A model generated the notes under the pieces. That model was not told the origin of the DNA. It worked only from the letters and a program-made list of their open reading frames with translations, and did no database searches. A DNA stretch of 64,000 nucleotides from Pandoraea pneumonica (GTDB lineage: Bacteria; Pseudomonadota; Gammaproteobacteria; Burkholderiales; Burkholderiaceae), in contig NZ_CABPSK010000002.1 in NCBI RefSeq assembly GCF_902459645.1, forward strand, positions 868,001 through 932,000, given 5' to 3'. Positions 1 to 8,251 of the stretch are shown piece by piece. The translations under genes and the position numbers were made by a program. The first letter of the stretch is position 1. Every line of letters starts with the position of its first letter.

Positions 1-488
1 TTTATTCGAGTGACGACGTGATTGGCGTCGAAGTCGGCGGCGCGGTGAAAAACGTGCTGGCGATCGCGACGGGCGTCGGCGACGGGTTAGGCCTGGGCCT
101 CAACGCGCGTGCCGCCCTCGTGACACGCGGTCTTGCCGAGATGACGCGCCTGGGTGTGGCGCTCGGTGGCAAGCCTGAAACCTTTATGGGCTTGGCCGGT
201 GTCGGCGATCTGATTCTGACGGCGACCGGCGACTTGTCGCGCAACCGCACGGTCGGATTGCAGCTCGCCACGGGCAAATCGCTCGATGACGTGCTCGCGT
301 CGTTGGGTCATGTGGCGGAAGGGGTACGTTGCGCGCGTGCCGTCCGCGATCTCGCGCATGCGCATGGCGTCAGCATGCCAATTACCGATGCCGTTTGCGC
401 CATGCTGTTTGACGGCTTGCCTGCCCGTGCAGCCGTGGAAGCGTTATTGAGGCGCGATGCGCGCGCCGAGCGGGAAGACGACGCGTAA
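1..488 (+). CDS. gpsA: NAD(P)H-dependent glycerol-3-phosphate dehydrogenase, C-terminal part (5' end outside window)
   Basis: This is the C-terminal half of the enzyme that reduces dihydroxyacetone phosphate to sn-glycerol 3-phosphate for phospholipid synthesis in the cytoplasm. The reading frame is open from base 3 and ends at the TAA at 486-488, leaving about 161 residues. The conserved C-terminal core is clear: a [11 protein letters not shown] stretch containing the catalytic lysine of the family, then [11 protein letters not shown] and the GLAGVGDL block. The gene enters from outside the window, so its start and Rossmann domain are not visible. A gpsA-trmL-comF neighbourhood is common in Burkholderiaceae. 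Nothing in the visible part looks broken. Confidence 0.95.
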   Translation, partial: YSSDDVIGVEVGGAVKNVLAIATGVGDGLGLGLNARAALVTRGLAEMTRLGVALGGKPETFMGLAGVGDLILTATGDLSRNRTVGLQLATGKSLDDVLASLGHVAEGVRCARAVRDLAHAHGVSMPITDAVCAMLFDGLPARAAVEALLRRDARAEREDDA

Positions 489-560
489 GTCGTTCGCCGC
501 GCAGCCCATCTGCGATGGTCCATGGTGACCATCGACACTCGCCACAAGGGAGATATGCCC

Positions 561-1076
561 ATGTCGCCAGTTGTCCGTCTCGACGCCATCCAAGGCGATA
601 TCACGCAATGTCCGGTTGACGCCATCGTCAACGCCGCGAACGAGTCACTGCTCGGTGGCGGCGGCGTTGATGGCGCCATTCACCGGGCTGCGGGCCCCAA
701 ACTCCTCGCCGCCTGCCGCAAGCTGGACGGATGCGCGACTGGTCAGGCCAAGCTCACGCCGGGATTCCGCTTGCCGGCGAAGTTCGTCATTCACACGGTG
801 GGGCCGGTTTGGCACGGCGGCGCGCGTGACGAGCCTGCGCTGCTCGCGAGTTGCTATCGCGAAAGCCTACGGCTGGCCGCGGCGCATGACTGCGTGAGCG
901 TGGCATTTCCGGCGATCAGTTGCGGCGTCTATGGCTATCCCGCAGAGTTGGCCGTGCCACTTGCGGTCTTCACGGTGCGCGACGCGCTGCCGCATTTCCC
1001 GACGATTGAGCGGGTGACGTTTGTCTGCTTCGACGCCGCCATGCTGCGATGTTATCGCGACGCGTTAAGCGCGTAG
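561..1076 (+). CDS. Macro-domain protein, probable O-acetyl-ADP-ribose deacetylase
   Basis: A 171-residue single-domain macro protein of the YmdB type, expected to bind ADP-ribose and hydrolyse O-acetyl-ADP-ribose or remove mono-ADP-ribose. Visible motifs are QGDIT near the start, the IVNAAN signature, the glycine-rich [14 protein letters not shown] loop and the later [12 protein letters not shown] segment that closes over the distal ribose. I chose ATG 561 because the GGGAG at 548-552 is then eight bases upstream. The ATG at 555 would be too close to that site, and an upstream GTG at 522 has no ribosome binding site. It stands alone between gpsA and the leftward trmL. Confidence 0.9.
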   Translation: MSPVVRLDAIQGDITQCPVDAIVNAANESLLGGGGVDGAIHRAAGPKLLAACRKLDGCATGQAKLTPGFRLPAKFVIHTVGPVWHGGARDEPALLASCYRESLRLAAAHDCVSVAFPAISCGVYGYPAELAVPLAVFTVRDALPHFPTIERVTFVCFDAAMLRCYRDALSA

Positions 1077-1134
1077 GGGGCGCGTAGGGACGAATCAGGG
1101 GAGAGTCGCGGCGCGTGGCGCGCCGCCGAGCCTA

Positions 1135-1605
1135 TCAGGCCCCGCCTGCATAACCTTGTTGCCGCCACGCTTCGAAGACCACGACGGCCACCGTGTTCGA
1201 CAGGTTCAGGCTGCGATTGCCGGGGCGCATCGGTAAGCGCACGCGCTGCGTGGTTGCAAAGGTGTCGAGCAACTCGGGCGCGAGGCCGCGTGTCTCCGAG
1301 CCGAAGATGAACCAATCGCCCGGTGCGAACGACAGTTCGCCGAAGGGACGCGAACCACGGGTCGTGAGCGCAAACATCCGTGTTGGGTCCGGGGTCTCCG
1401 CACTCAGAAAATTCTCCCAGTTGCTATGCACTTTCATGTCGGCGTACTCGTGATAGTCGAGGCCAGCGCGGCGCATACGCGCGTCGTCGAGCGGGAAGCC
1501 GAGCGGCTCGATCAGATGCAGACGTGCCCCGGTATTGGCACAGAGGCGAATCACATTGCCGGTATTCGGTGGAATTTCCGGCGAGACGAGAACGACGTTG
1601 AACAT
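1135..1605 (-). CDS. trmL: tRNA (cytidine(34)-2'-O)-methyltransferase
   Basis: A 156-residue SPOUT-family enzyme expected to 2'-O-methylate the wobble nucleotide of tRNA-Leu isoacceptors using S-adenosylmethionine. It begins FNVVLVSPEIPPNTGN, typical of TrmL, and ends with the knotted SAM site NRSLNLSNTVAVV. The SETRGL motif in the middle is also characteristic. The length matches the E. coli enzyme closely. The ATG at 1603-1605 is the only start that gives the canonical N-terminus; the frame runs upstream but without family similarity. It lies 26 bp downstream of comF on the same strand, so the two are probably cotranscribed. Confidence 0.93.
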   Translation of the reverse strand: MFNVVLVSPEIPPNTGNVIRLCANTGARLHLIEPLGFPLDDARMRRAGLDYHEYADMKVHSNWENFLSAETPDPTRMFALTTRGSRPFGELSFAPGDWFIFGSETRGLAPELLDTFATTQRVRLPMRPGNRSLNLSNTVAVVVFEAWRQQGYAGGA

Positions 1606-1631
1606 GGTCGATGAGCAGTCAGGAGGCAAAG

Positions 1632-2471
1632 TTATTCGGAATATGGGGTTCGCAGCACGACGGCAGCGAGCACATGCGCCGCGCCCGCTCGCTTGAGCGC
1701 TCGCGCCGCAGCATGACACGTCGCGCCGGTGGTCATCACGTCGTCGATCAACACGATGCGTCGGCCGCGAACCCGATCGCTGGCAATGAAGGCATCACGC
1801 AGATTGCGTTGCCGGACATCTCGTGTGAGCCCGCGCTGAGACGCCGTCGCACGCTCGCGGCGTAGCCAGCGAGCGCTTGCTGGACGCTGCGTACGTCGAG
1901 CCGCAACGCGCGTGAGTTCCCACGCCTGATTGAAGCCACGCGCGGCGAGTCGAGCGGGGGCCAGCGGCACGGGAACAAGCCATGGCGCGCCATCCCCAAT
2001 GTGGTCGCCATCGCCATCGCCATCACGGAGATTGACGCGACCGCAATACGGCAACAGGGCATCGCCGAGCCGTTCGCCGAATTCGCGCGCCAGTGGCAGC
2101 GCGCCATGGTATTTCAGACGAATCATCAGTGCATCGAGTGGCGCTACGTAATCTGCTAGGGCGATGGCTGCGTCGAAAGCGGGGGGATGTCGAAGACAGG
2201 CCCCGCAAACGACGGATGGGGTGCGGCAAATTGTCGCACTTTCGCCGAGCGTCGTGTCGTCGGGGAGCGCAGGCATCGGCATCGCAATCGCGCATCGCTC
2301 GCACCGTCTTGTCGCCGGGGCGCGGGCGGCATCGAAGGCCAGCGCACAACGCGGGCAAAGCTGGCGCGGTGCACGTGCCTCGCAGACCGCGCAGTGGTCG
2401 GGCAACGCGGCAGCCAGCAGCCCCTGTGCAAAGCGGCCAATCAGCGGGAGAGCGGTGCGGAGGATGGACAA
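1632..2471 (-). CDS. comF: ComF family protein (phosphoribosyltransferase-like, DNA-uptake related)
   Basis: ComF-like protein with an N-terminal zinc-binding cysteine pattern (CAVC then CPRC, later CERC and CGAC) followed by a type I phosphoribosyltransferase fold, with the PRPP-loop motif VLIDDVMTTGAT near the C-terminus. Family members are linked to natural transformation (handling of incoming single-stranded DNA), though their biochemical activity is not well defined. The start is uncertain. The frame is open far upstream but overlaps the divergent methyltransferase; no ATG or GTG gives a good N-terminus, so I use the TTG at 2469-2471, which has no obvious ribosome binding site. It is upstream of trmL on the same strand. 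Confidence 0.85.
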   Translation of the reverse strand: MSILRTALPLIGRFAQGLLAAALPDHCAVCEARAPRQLCPRCALAFDAARAPATRRCERCAIAMPMPALPDDTTLGESATICRTPSVVCGACLRHPPAFDAAIALADYVAPLDALMIRLKYHGALPLAREFGERLGDALLPYCGRVNLRDGDGDGDHIGDGAPWLVPVPLAPARLAARGFNQAWELTRVAARRTQRPASARWLRRERATASQRGLTRDVRQRNLRDAFIASDRVRGRRIVLIDDVMTTGATCHAAARALKRAGAAHVLAAVVLRTPYSE

Positions 2472-2570
2472 GGCGATAACGGGCGACGGGGGAGCGGGCG
2501 GAGCGCGGGGCTGCCCGGATGCGCTCGGGCAGCAGCGAGTATACTGCCGACTCGCCTTTTTGCCCGTCCC

Positions 2571-3482
2571 ATGAAGCCTGCCGCCGCCCCCCCGTCCCCG
2601 TTCCCCGCCCGCTTTTTGCGCACCGCGTTCGATCGTCGCGCAACGAAATGGGCCGACGCCGATTTCCTGATGAGAGAAGTCGCCTCGCGCCTTGCGAGCC
2701 GGCTCGACTACATCAAATTGAAGCCCAAACGCGTGTTGGATATCGGCTGCGGCACGGGCGGCGATCTGCTGGCCTTCGGCGAGCGTTATCCCGACGCTTA
2801 CCGGGTTGGCCTCGACGCCTCGTTCGGCATGGCCAGTGCGGCCGCTGCGGCGGGGGCCGCCACCGGCTGGCGCCGTCTGTTGCGTAGCTCCCCGCCGTAT
2901 GGTGTCGTGCAGGCCGATTTCTCTGCGCTGCCGTTCGCGCCGCGCGCGTTCGATCTCGTCTGGTCCAATCTTGCGATGCATTGGTATCGCGAACCGCATC
3001 GCGTGATTCCCGAGTGGCATCGCGTGCTGAGCACCGACGGGCTGCTGATGTTTTCCGCGTACGGTCCCGACACGCTTCGCGAACTGCGGGCGGCATGGGC
3101 CGAAGTCGATGACGTGCCGCACGGTCTCGAGCCGACCGACATGCATGATCTGGGCGACATGATGGTGGCGAGCGGCTTCGATACGCCGGTAACGGATATG
3201 GAGCGGCTGACGCTCACGTTCGAGACGCCGGACACGCTGCTGCGAGACGTTCGCTTGCTGGGCGTGAATCCGTTGCCGGAGCGCCGTAGCGGACTGACCG
3301 GGCGCGCTCGTCTGGCTGCGCTGCGCTCCGCGCTGGAGCGTCAACGTGGCAGCGACGGCACGATTTCATTGACGTTCGAGCTTGTCTACGGGCACGCCTG
3401 GAAGGTGCCCGAAAAGACCGACGCGGCAGGCAATGCCGTGGTTCGCATTCAGGACATCGGCCGCGGCGGGCGCCCGCGCTAA
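2571..3482 (+). CDS. SAM-dependent methyltransferase, BioC-like
   Basis: A 303-residue class I methyltransferase resembling BioC, which O-methylates malonyl-ACP at the entry to pimeloyl/biotin synthesis. Motif I is VLDIGCGTGGDL (near residues 55-65), followed by an acidic residue in GLDAS, the QADFSALPF block and LVWSNLAMHW, which is very close to the BioC pattern. It is longer than E. coli BioC because of an N-terminal extension and a C-terminal tail. It is transcribed divergently from comF. No other biotin genes are in the window, so biotin function rests on family resemblance only. This is the last core gene before the accessory cluster. Confidence 0.82.
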   Translation: MKPAAAPPSPFPARFLRTAFDRRATKWADADFLMREVASRLASRLDYIKLKPKRVLDIGCGTGGDLLAFGERYPDAYRVGLDASFGMASAAAAAGAATGWRRLLRSSPPYGVVQADFSALPFAPRAFDLVWSNLAMHWYREPHRVIPEWHRVLSTDGLLMFSAYGPDTLRELRAAWAEVDDVPHGLEPTDMHDLGDMMVASGFDTPVTDMERLTLTFETPDTLLRDVRLLGVNPLPERRSGLTGRARLAALRSALERQRGSDGTISLTFELVYGHAWKVPEKTDAAGNAVVRIQDIGRGGRPR

Positions 3483-3528
3483 ACCCCGCATTCCTTTTTC
3501 CTTCCTTTTAATACGCCGCACCCTGCGT

Positions 3529-3546
3529 CCTACATGAGCATGCAGG
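3529..3546. promoter_or_regulatory. Candidate lux box upstream of the accessory cluster
   Basis: The 18-bp sequence CCTACATGAGCATGCAGG is an inverted repeat with 7 of 8 arm positions matching around an AG centre, and it fits the CT-N12-AG core of LuxR-type operators. A weak -10-like TTAAAT lies at 3570-3575, which would put the box centre near -44, the usual class II LuxR activation position. A luxR-type gene is at the other end of the cluster. Short arms can match by chance, so this is a candidate only. Confidence 0.45.
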
Positions 3547-3656
3547 TGTTCGGCGCGGATGCCATTCGCTTAAATGACGCTTCACGGCGTGCATGAGCGA
3601 ACGATTTCGATCTGCCACGCCATTCCGTTGCCTTCGGGCAAGACTTCAGGAGAGGC

Positions 3657-4742
3657 ATGGTGGGGCATCCGCACGAAACCCTATCGACGGTCGCCATACC
3701 CACGGCGTGTGGCGCGTCTGGCCCGTGTGGCGATGCCGAGCCGCCGCTGCGCGTGTCCGATTCCTTTCTACAACCTTCGCCGCCGCTATTTACGGACATC
3801 GATGGTCTATGCGCCGCGACGGTTCATCTCAAGTTGGAAGGGCTTAACGCCGCGGGCTCCATCAAGCTCAAGACGGCGCTCCAACTCATCGACGATATCG
3901 AAGCTAGCGGAGGAATTCGCGAAGGCACGCGGCTGATCGAATCGTCGTCAGGCAACCTGGGCGTGGCGTTGGCAATGGTCTGCGCTCACCGAGGCTATCG
4001 CTTCACTTGCGTGACCGACCCCGACACCTCTCAGCACGCTGTGCGCACGATGCAGGCGCTGGGCGCTCGCGTCGTACGCGTTGACCGTCGCGATGCCCAG
4101 GGCGGTTTTCTCGCGACGCGTATCGCATGGATTCACGAGCAATTAGCAAGCGACGGCGATTGGCTCTGGATCAATCAATACGCGAATCCCAGCAACTGGC
4201 GTGCGCACTATCGCTGGACTGCACCGGAGATATTCGCAGCCTATGCATCGGTGGATCACCTCTTTGTCGGCGCCGGTACGACAGGCACATTGATGGGGTG
4301 CTTGCGGTATGTGCGGGCGAATCATCCGCAGACGCGCGTAATCGCTGTCGACACGGTGGGCTCGGTCACTTTCGGCGCCGCACCGGGGCGTCGCTACATG
4401 CCCGGGTTGGGCACGAGCCGGCGCCCCGAGTTGTGCGATCCCTCGCTGCCCGACGCCGTTGTCCACATCCCTGAGATCGAGGCGGTTCGAATGTGTCACG
4501 CGTTGGCGAGCCGCGGCTACTTCGCAGGCGGTTCGACGGGCAGCGTGCTATGCGCGGTGCAGCGTGAAGCGGCACGAATCGACGTCAACGCGACCGTGGT
4601 CGCGATCGCGCCCGACATGGGGGACAAGTATCTGGATGGCCTCTACGACGCGTGCTGGGTGCAGCGGTGCTTCCCGCAAATGTCCAGCGCCGACATGCCG
4701 GCGTCCTCCGTCATCGAAACGGTTACCCCATCCTTGCCATGA
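3657..4742 (+). CDS. SbnA-like PLP synthase (N-(2-amino-2-carboxyethyl)-L-glutamate synthase family)
   Basis: A 361-residue fold-type II PLP enzyme of the cysteine-synthase superfamily, closest in pattern to SbnA. SbnA joins O-phospho-L-serine and L-glutamate to give N-(1-amino-1-carboxy-2-ethyl)-glutamate, the first step to L-2,3-diaminopropionate. The PLP lysine is in AAGSIK (K70); the substrate loop is SSSGN (96-100); the phosphate-cradle glycines are GAGTTGT, and GGSTGS appears near the C-terminus. About 45 residues precede the fold. ATG 3657 follows CAGGAGAG at a good distance. It overlaps the sbnB-like gene by ATGA, the same gene pair as in staphyloferrin B, zwittermicin and viomycin clusters, which supports the assignment. 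Substrate identity is inferred. Confidence 0.85.
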   Translation: MVGHPHETLSTVAIPTACGASGPCGDAEPPLRVSDSFLQPSPPLFTDIDGLCAATVHLKLEGLNAAGSIKLKTALQLIDDIEASGGIREGTRLIESSSGNLGVALAMVCAHRGYRFTCVTDPDTSQHAVRTMQALGARVVRVDRRDAQGGFLATRIAWIHEQLASDGDWLWINQYANPSNWRAHYRWTAPEIFAAYASVDHLFVGAGTTGTLMGCLRYVRANHPQTRVIAVDTVGSVTFGAAPGRRYMPGLGTSRRPELCDPSLPDAVVHIPEIEAVRMCHALASRGYFAGGSTGSVLCAVQREAARIDVNATVVAIAPDMGDKYLDGLYDACWVQRCFPQMSSADMPASSVIETVTPSLP

Positions 4743-5773
4743 GCGCGATTCCGATACCTCAATTCCGTGTGTTTACCGGGGAGCAGATTCACGCCGTGGT
4801 GCGCGACGGCCGTCGTGCTGTGCTCAATACGGTCGAAACGGCCTATCGAGCGCACCATGCTGGCCGCACCGTCAACCCCGAAAGCCAATTCCTGCATTTT
4901 CCCGGCGGACCCTCGAATCGGATCATCTCGCTACCTGCTCACATCGATGCTGGCGACGGCGATGGCGTCACGGGCATCAAGTGGATATCGAGTTTTCCGG
5001 AGAACATCACACATGGCATGCCGCGCGCATCCGCCGTGTTGATTCTGAACGATGTCGTGACGGGCTATCCGATGGCCTGCATGGAGGCCAGCATCATCAG
5101 CGCAGCACGCACGGCGGCGAGTGCGATCAGTGCGTTACGGTGTTTCTCCCGCAGCGGGACAACGGTGACGAAGGCAGTACGCGTCGCTTTTGTCGGCACG
5201 GGATTGATCGCGCGACACGTTGCGGAGTCTCTGCCGCTGGCCGACGTGCCGATCGAGCGAGTCGTACTGCACGATTTGAACGAAGGCTACGCTGCGCTGC
5301 TTGCGGGACGCATACAAACGCACCTCGGTTACGAAGCCGTCACTGAGACTTCCCTTGAGCAAGTCGTTCGACAAGCGGATGTCGTGATCTTTACAACGAC
5401 GGCCTCCGTTCCCTACGTCGACAACCCCGATTGGTTTGCTCATTGCCCTGTGGTGTTGCACTTGTCGCTTCGCGACCTTGCACCTGCCGTGGTGCTCGAG
5501 TCCTACAACGTCGTCGACGATATCGAACACTGCATGCGGGCGATGACATCGCTGCATCGTGCAGAGGTGGCGACTGGACATCGACGCTTCGTAACGACAT
5601 CGCTTCCCCACCTGCTCAGCGGAGGGGAAATACCCCCACGCGATCGTCCGATCGTGTTCTCGCCGTTCGGCATGGGCATTCTCGATATCGCCGTCGGCCG
5701 TTGGGTCTACGAAAAGCTGGCGGCACAGCAGGCACCGATTCCCCGTTTCTTCTACGATATGCAACGCGCATGA
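4739..5773 (+). CDS. SbnB-like dehydrogenase (ornithine cyclodeaminase/mu-crystallin family)
   Basis: A 344-residue member of the ornithine-cyclodeaminase/mu-crystallin family. The SbnB branch oxidatively cleaves the SbnA product with NAD+ to release L-2,3-diaminopropionate and 2-oxoglutarate. The NAD-binding Rossmann motif is VAFVGTGLIARHVAE (about residues 151-165), followed by an acidic residue in VVLHDLN. Upstream are the family KWISSFPEN and MEASIISAARTAA segments, the latter lining the active site. The start ATG 4739 overlaps the preceding stop (ATGA), and the gene itself ends in an ATGA overlap with the adenylosuccinate-synthetase-like gene, so the three are translationally coupled. 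Pairing with the SbnA-like enzyme makes diaminopropionate the likely shared product. Confidence 0.85.
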   Translation: MSAIPIPQFRVFTGEQIHAVVRDGRRAVLNTVETAYRAHHAGRTVNPESQFLHFPGGPSNRIISLPAHIDAGDGDGVTGIKWISSFPENITHGMPRASAVLILNDVVTGYPMACMEASIISAARTAASAISALRCFSRSGTTVTKAVRVAFVGTGLIARHVAESLPLADVPIERVVLHDLNEGYAALLAGRIQTHLGYEAVTETSLEQVVRQADVVIFTTTASVPYVDNPDWFAHCPVVLHLSLRDLAPAVVLESYNVVDDIEHCMRAMTSLHRAEVATGHRRFVTTSLPHLLSGGEIPPRDRPIVFSPFGMGILDIAVGRWVYEKLAAQQAPIPRFFYDMQRA

Positions 5774-7263
5774 CTTCTGCTTCCTGCTCTACCACCTCCT
5801 CTGCATCGTCCACGTTGCCCGCCCCGCCTGACGCCCCCGCCGGGTATGCCGACGTACTTGTCGGCCTGCAATATGGCGACGAAGGCAAGGCAAAGATCAT
5901 CGATGTACTGGCCACTGAATACGACGTGATTGCGCGCTTCAATGGCGGTGCCAACGCCGGTCACACGATCGATACGCCGCTGGGGCGCATCGCGCTCAAA
6001 CAGATGCCTTCCGGCGTATTTCATCCGCACGCGGCGCTCTACATCGGATCGGGATGCGCGCTCAATCCGTGGAAGCTGGCCGACGAGATCACGCAATTGC
6101 GCGAGATGGGGGTGGAGCTCGACGGACGTCTGCATATCAGCGCACGTGCCGCCATCGTGCAACCGCATCACATCGCGCTCGACCGACGCGGCAGTGCCGC
6201 TATCGGTACGACTGGCAACGGCATCGGGCCTTGCTACGCTGACCGCGCATTACGCGTTCGCAATGAAGCAAGAGTCAACTTCATGCTCGGCGATCTGCTC
6301 GATAACGAAGCGGAGACGGTCGGGGCGATGCGCCAGGTACTCACTGGCATGATCAATGCGGATGGCGGAACGTCGCCGTGGGTTGCTGAAATGTCGGATC
6401 TGCTACTGCGCCTGCCCGACGTCATGACGCTATTACGACCGCACGTCGAAATCGATCGCAACTGGCTCACGAGGCGCGTGAAATGTGGCGCAAGGGTGTT
6501 GTTCGAAGGGGCGCAATCGGTTTTGCTCGACGTCGTCGACGGTAGTCAGCCGTATGTGACGTCGAGTCATACCGTGCCCGCCTATGCGTACGTGGGCGGC
6601 GATCTGTCGCCGAAGTACCATCGCCGGACGATTGGTGTGGCGAAGGCGATCATGTCCCGCGTTGGACGCGGGCCATTTCCTTCTGAGTTGGGCGGCGAGC
6701 GCTCCGCAAAATATTGTCGAGAGGCCGCAGAAAAACACATCGGCATCGAGCACGAACACGAGCGATTTTGTGCCGATACGCTATTGCGATCCAACGACGC
6801 GTTCGAGGTCGGCGCGGCACTTCGTATGCTGACAGGCGAATACGGTACCGGTACCGGCAGGCCGCGTCGCATCGGCATGCTCGATCTTGCGCAGCTTCGC
6901 GAGGTCGTCAAGGCACATGGCGTTGACCGTCTTTATTTGAACAAGGTCGACTGTCTGGCCCACTATCTCCAGTCGTCGTATCAAGGCGTGCCGATGCGCG
7001 TGCACCGCGATGTGCTGCCCAGCGAACATATTCCCGATGTGCTGATTTATCCCGGGCTCACCGAACGATCGCTGGCGTACGGCCGCGAAGGGCACTTGGA
7101 CGCGGGGCTCGGTGGATTCATCGATTTCGTCGAGCGCCACATTGGCACGCCGCTCGCCGGTATCGGGCTGGGGCCGGAGCGGGCAAGCATGCTACTGCTC
7201 GACGGTGCAAAACCTACTGTGCCGTCCTGCGCCGTTGTACCGCAGGTGACAAACCATGGTTGA
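5770..7263 (+). CDS. Divergent adenylosuccinate synthetase paralogue within the accessory cluster
   Basis: A 497-residue homologue of PurA, the GTP-dependent enzyme that joins IMP and aspartate. Key elements are present: GDEGKAK P-loop (36-42) with the catalytic aspartate D37, NAGHT with the catalytic histidine (H65), GTTGNGIGP (146-154), EGAQ (246-249), VTSSHT (263-268) and the aspartate-loop region GTGTGRPRRIG (359-369). Deviations from the housekeeping pattern are visible. GTTGRGIGP has Asn in place of the basic residue; the loop TTGR has become GTGR, losing one threonine of the aspartate-carboxylate site; GWLD is GMLD. There is also a 25-residue N-terminal extension and an insertion before the aspartate loop. 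It overlaps the genes on both sides. It may be a biosynthetic ligase acting on another acceptor or amine, or a self-protection copy; the sequence does not decide. Confidence 0.88.
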   Translation: MTSASCSTTSSASSTLPAPPDAPAGYADVLVGLQYGDEGKAKIIDVLATEYDVIARFNGGANAGHTIDTPLGRIALKQMPSGVFHPHAALYIGSGCALNPWKLADEITQLREMGVELDGRLHISARAAIVQPHHIALDRRGSAAIGTTGNGIGPCYADRALRVRNEARVNFMLGDLLDNEAETVGAMRQVLTGMINADGGTSPWVAEMSDLLLRLPDVMTLLRPHVEIDRNWLTRRVKCGARVLFEGAQSVLLDVVDGSQPYVTSSHTVPAYAYVGGDLSPKYHRRTIGVAKAIMSRVGRGPFPSELGGERSAKYCREAAEKHIGIEHEHERFCADTLLRSNDAFEVGAALRMLTGEYGTGTGRPRRIGMLDLAQLREVVKAHGVDRLYLNKVDCLAHYLQSSYQGVPMRVHRDVLPSEHIPDVLIYPGLTERSLAYGREGHLDAGLGGFIDFVERHIGTPLAGIGLGPERASMLLLDGAKPTVPSCAVVPQVTNHG

Positions 7264-8152
7264 GCCATGGCATGAATCGGCCGCAGTGCGGCGTCGCCAC
7301 GGCGATGCATCGTTTCCGCCGCTATTGCCCGATCACCTGTTTTTCAACCTGTCGTTGATGCCGTACGCGACGCATCCGTGCGTTTGCGCGCTCGGCCAGC
7401 CGGTGCGTCAGCGGTTGAGCGCACTGCGCCTGGCTGACTATCTGAGCAAGACGGAACGCGTCGAGTTGTTTATCGTCAATCGCGCGGTCGAACACATGCT
7501 CGACGTGCCCGGCATCGCATCGGTGCATCGTGACGACTTGTTGGCGATCTACACCGATGAAGGCTTCCACACTTGGATGATGGAGCGCTTTCGCGGTGAC
7601 CTACATCGGCAGACCGGCTGCACGTTGCCACAACAACCGTCGCTCAGCGTCATTCGGGTGTTGGCGTTGTGCGAGGCAGTGCCGCTAGCGTACCGAGGAC
7701 TCGCGATCATGGCGGCGGCATCGGTCACGGAGACATTGATCACGGGGACGCTACGACGCGCGGGCGCGTCGGACGACGTCTATGCGCCGGTCGGTGTTCT
7801 GCTGGCGGACCACGCGGCCGATGAGATGCGGCATCAGGCGGCATTCGTGCGATTCGTCGGCGAATGGCTGCCGACGTTGTCTCGCACGGAGCGCGAGTTT
7901 CTCAATGCGCTGATTCCTGACTTGATGATGGCGTTTCTGGCGCCGGAGTTGCCGACTTGGCGAGCGCACCTTTGCGCCGTTGGGCTCGACGAGGACGTTG
8001 CCGACACTGTGATTCGCGAGAGTGTCGATCCACTGGAAGTCGGCGTGCAAATGATGGAGGCCGCCCTCGTGCCTCGCCGACTGTTCGAGCGGTTAGGCAT
8101 GTCATGCGCTCAAACGTTTGCGCAACAAGCGAGCCGATGGCGTCCGCCTTGA
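7256..8152 (+). CDS. AurF/CmlI-type diiron N-oxygenase
   Basis: A 298-residue ferritin-like diiron oxygenase of the AurF family, whose known members oxidise aryl or alkyl amines to hydroxylamine, nitroso or nitro groups. All seven metal ligands of AurF can be placed: E70, E102 and H105 (DEGFH), E159, then H186, E190 and H193 in DHAADEMRH. E159 to H186 is 27 residues, exactly the AurF spacing, and the EX28-37DEXXH signature is met. The ATG at 7256 overlaps the preceding gene by 8 bp. A 99-bp gap with a decamer repeat follows. The substrate is unknown; the neighbouring diaminopropionate genes suggest an aliphatic beta-amine or a ureido nitrogen. Confidence 0.85.
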   Translation: MVEPWHESAAVRRRHGDASFPPLLPDHLFFNLSLMPYATHPCVCALGQPVRQRLSALRLADYLSKTERVELFIVNRAVEHMLDVPGIASVHRDDLLAIYTDEGFHTWMMERFRGDLHRQTGCTLPQQPSLSVIRVLALCEAVPLAYRGLAIMAAASVTETLITGTLRRAGASDDVYAPVGVLLADHAADEMRHQAAFVRFVGEWLPTLSRTEREFLNALIPDLMMAFLAPELPTWRAHLCAVGLDEDVADTVIRESVDPLEVGVQMMEAALVPRRLFERLGMSCAQTFAQQASRWRPP

Positions 8153-8200
8153 TCTCTGCCTGAATCGATTCCATCGCAGCGCCGCGTCGCAAAGGCGGTG

Positions 8201-8240
8201 AGCATCGACACGCATCGATAAGCATCGAAGAGCATCGATA
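8201..8240. repeat. Four tandem 10-bp repeats between two cluster genes
   Basis: Four exact-register decamers occupy 8201-8240: AGCATCGACA, CGCATCGATA, AGCATCGAAG, AGCATCGATA, with consensus AGCATCGATA. They fill the 99-bp gap between the diiron oxygenase and the carbamoyltransferase, ending directly before the AAGGAG ribosome binding site of the latter. The period is about one helical turn, so it could present a protein-binding face or act as a slippage tract that changes leader spacing. No function is shown. Confidence 0.8.
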
Positions 8241-8251
8241 AGGAGATTCCC

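Noticed and set aside
2472-3344. Upstream extension of the comF reading frame by about 290 codons
   Set aside because: It runs antisense through the BioC-like gene, has no family similarity and consists of high-GC shadow sequence; only the part from about 2471 downwards looks like ComF.
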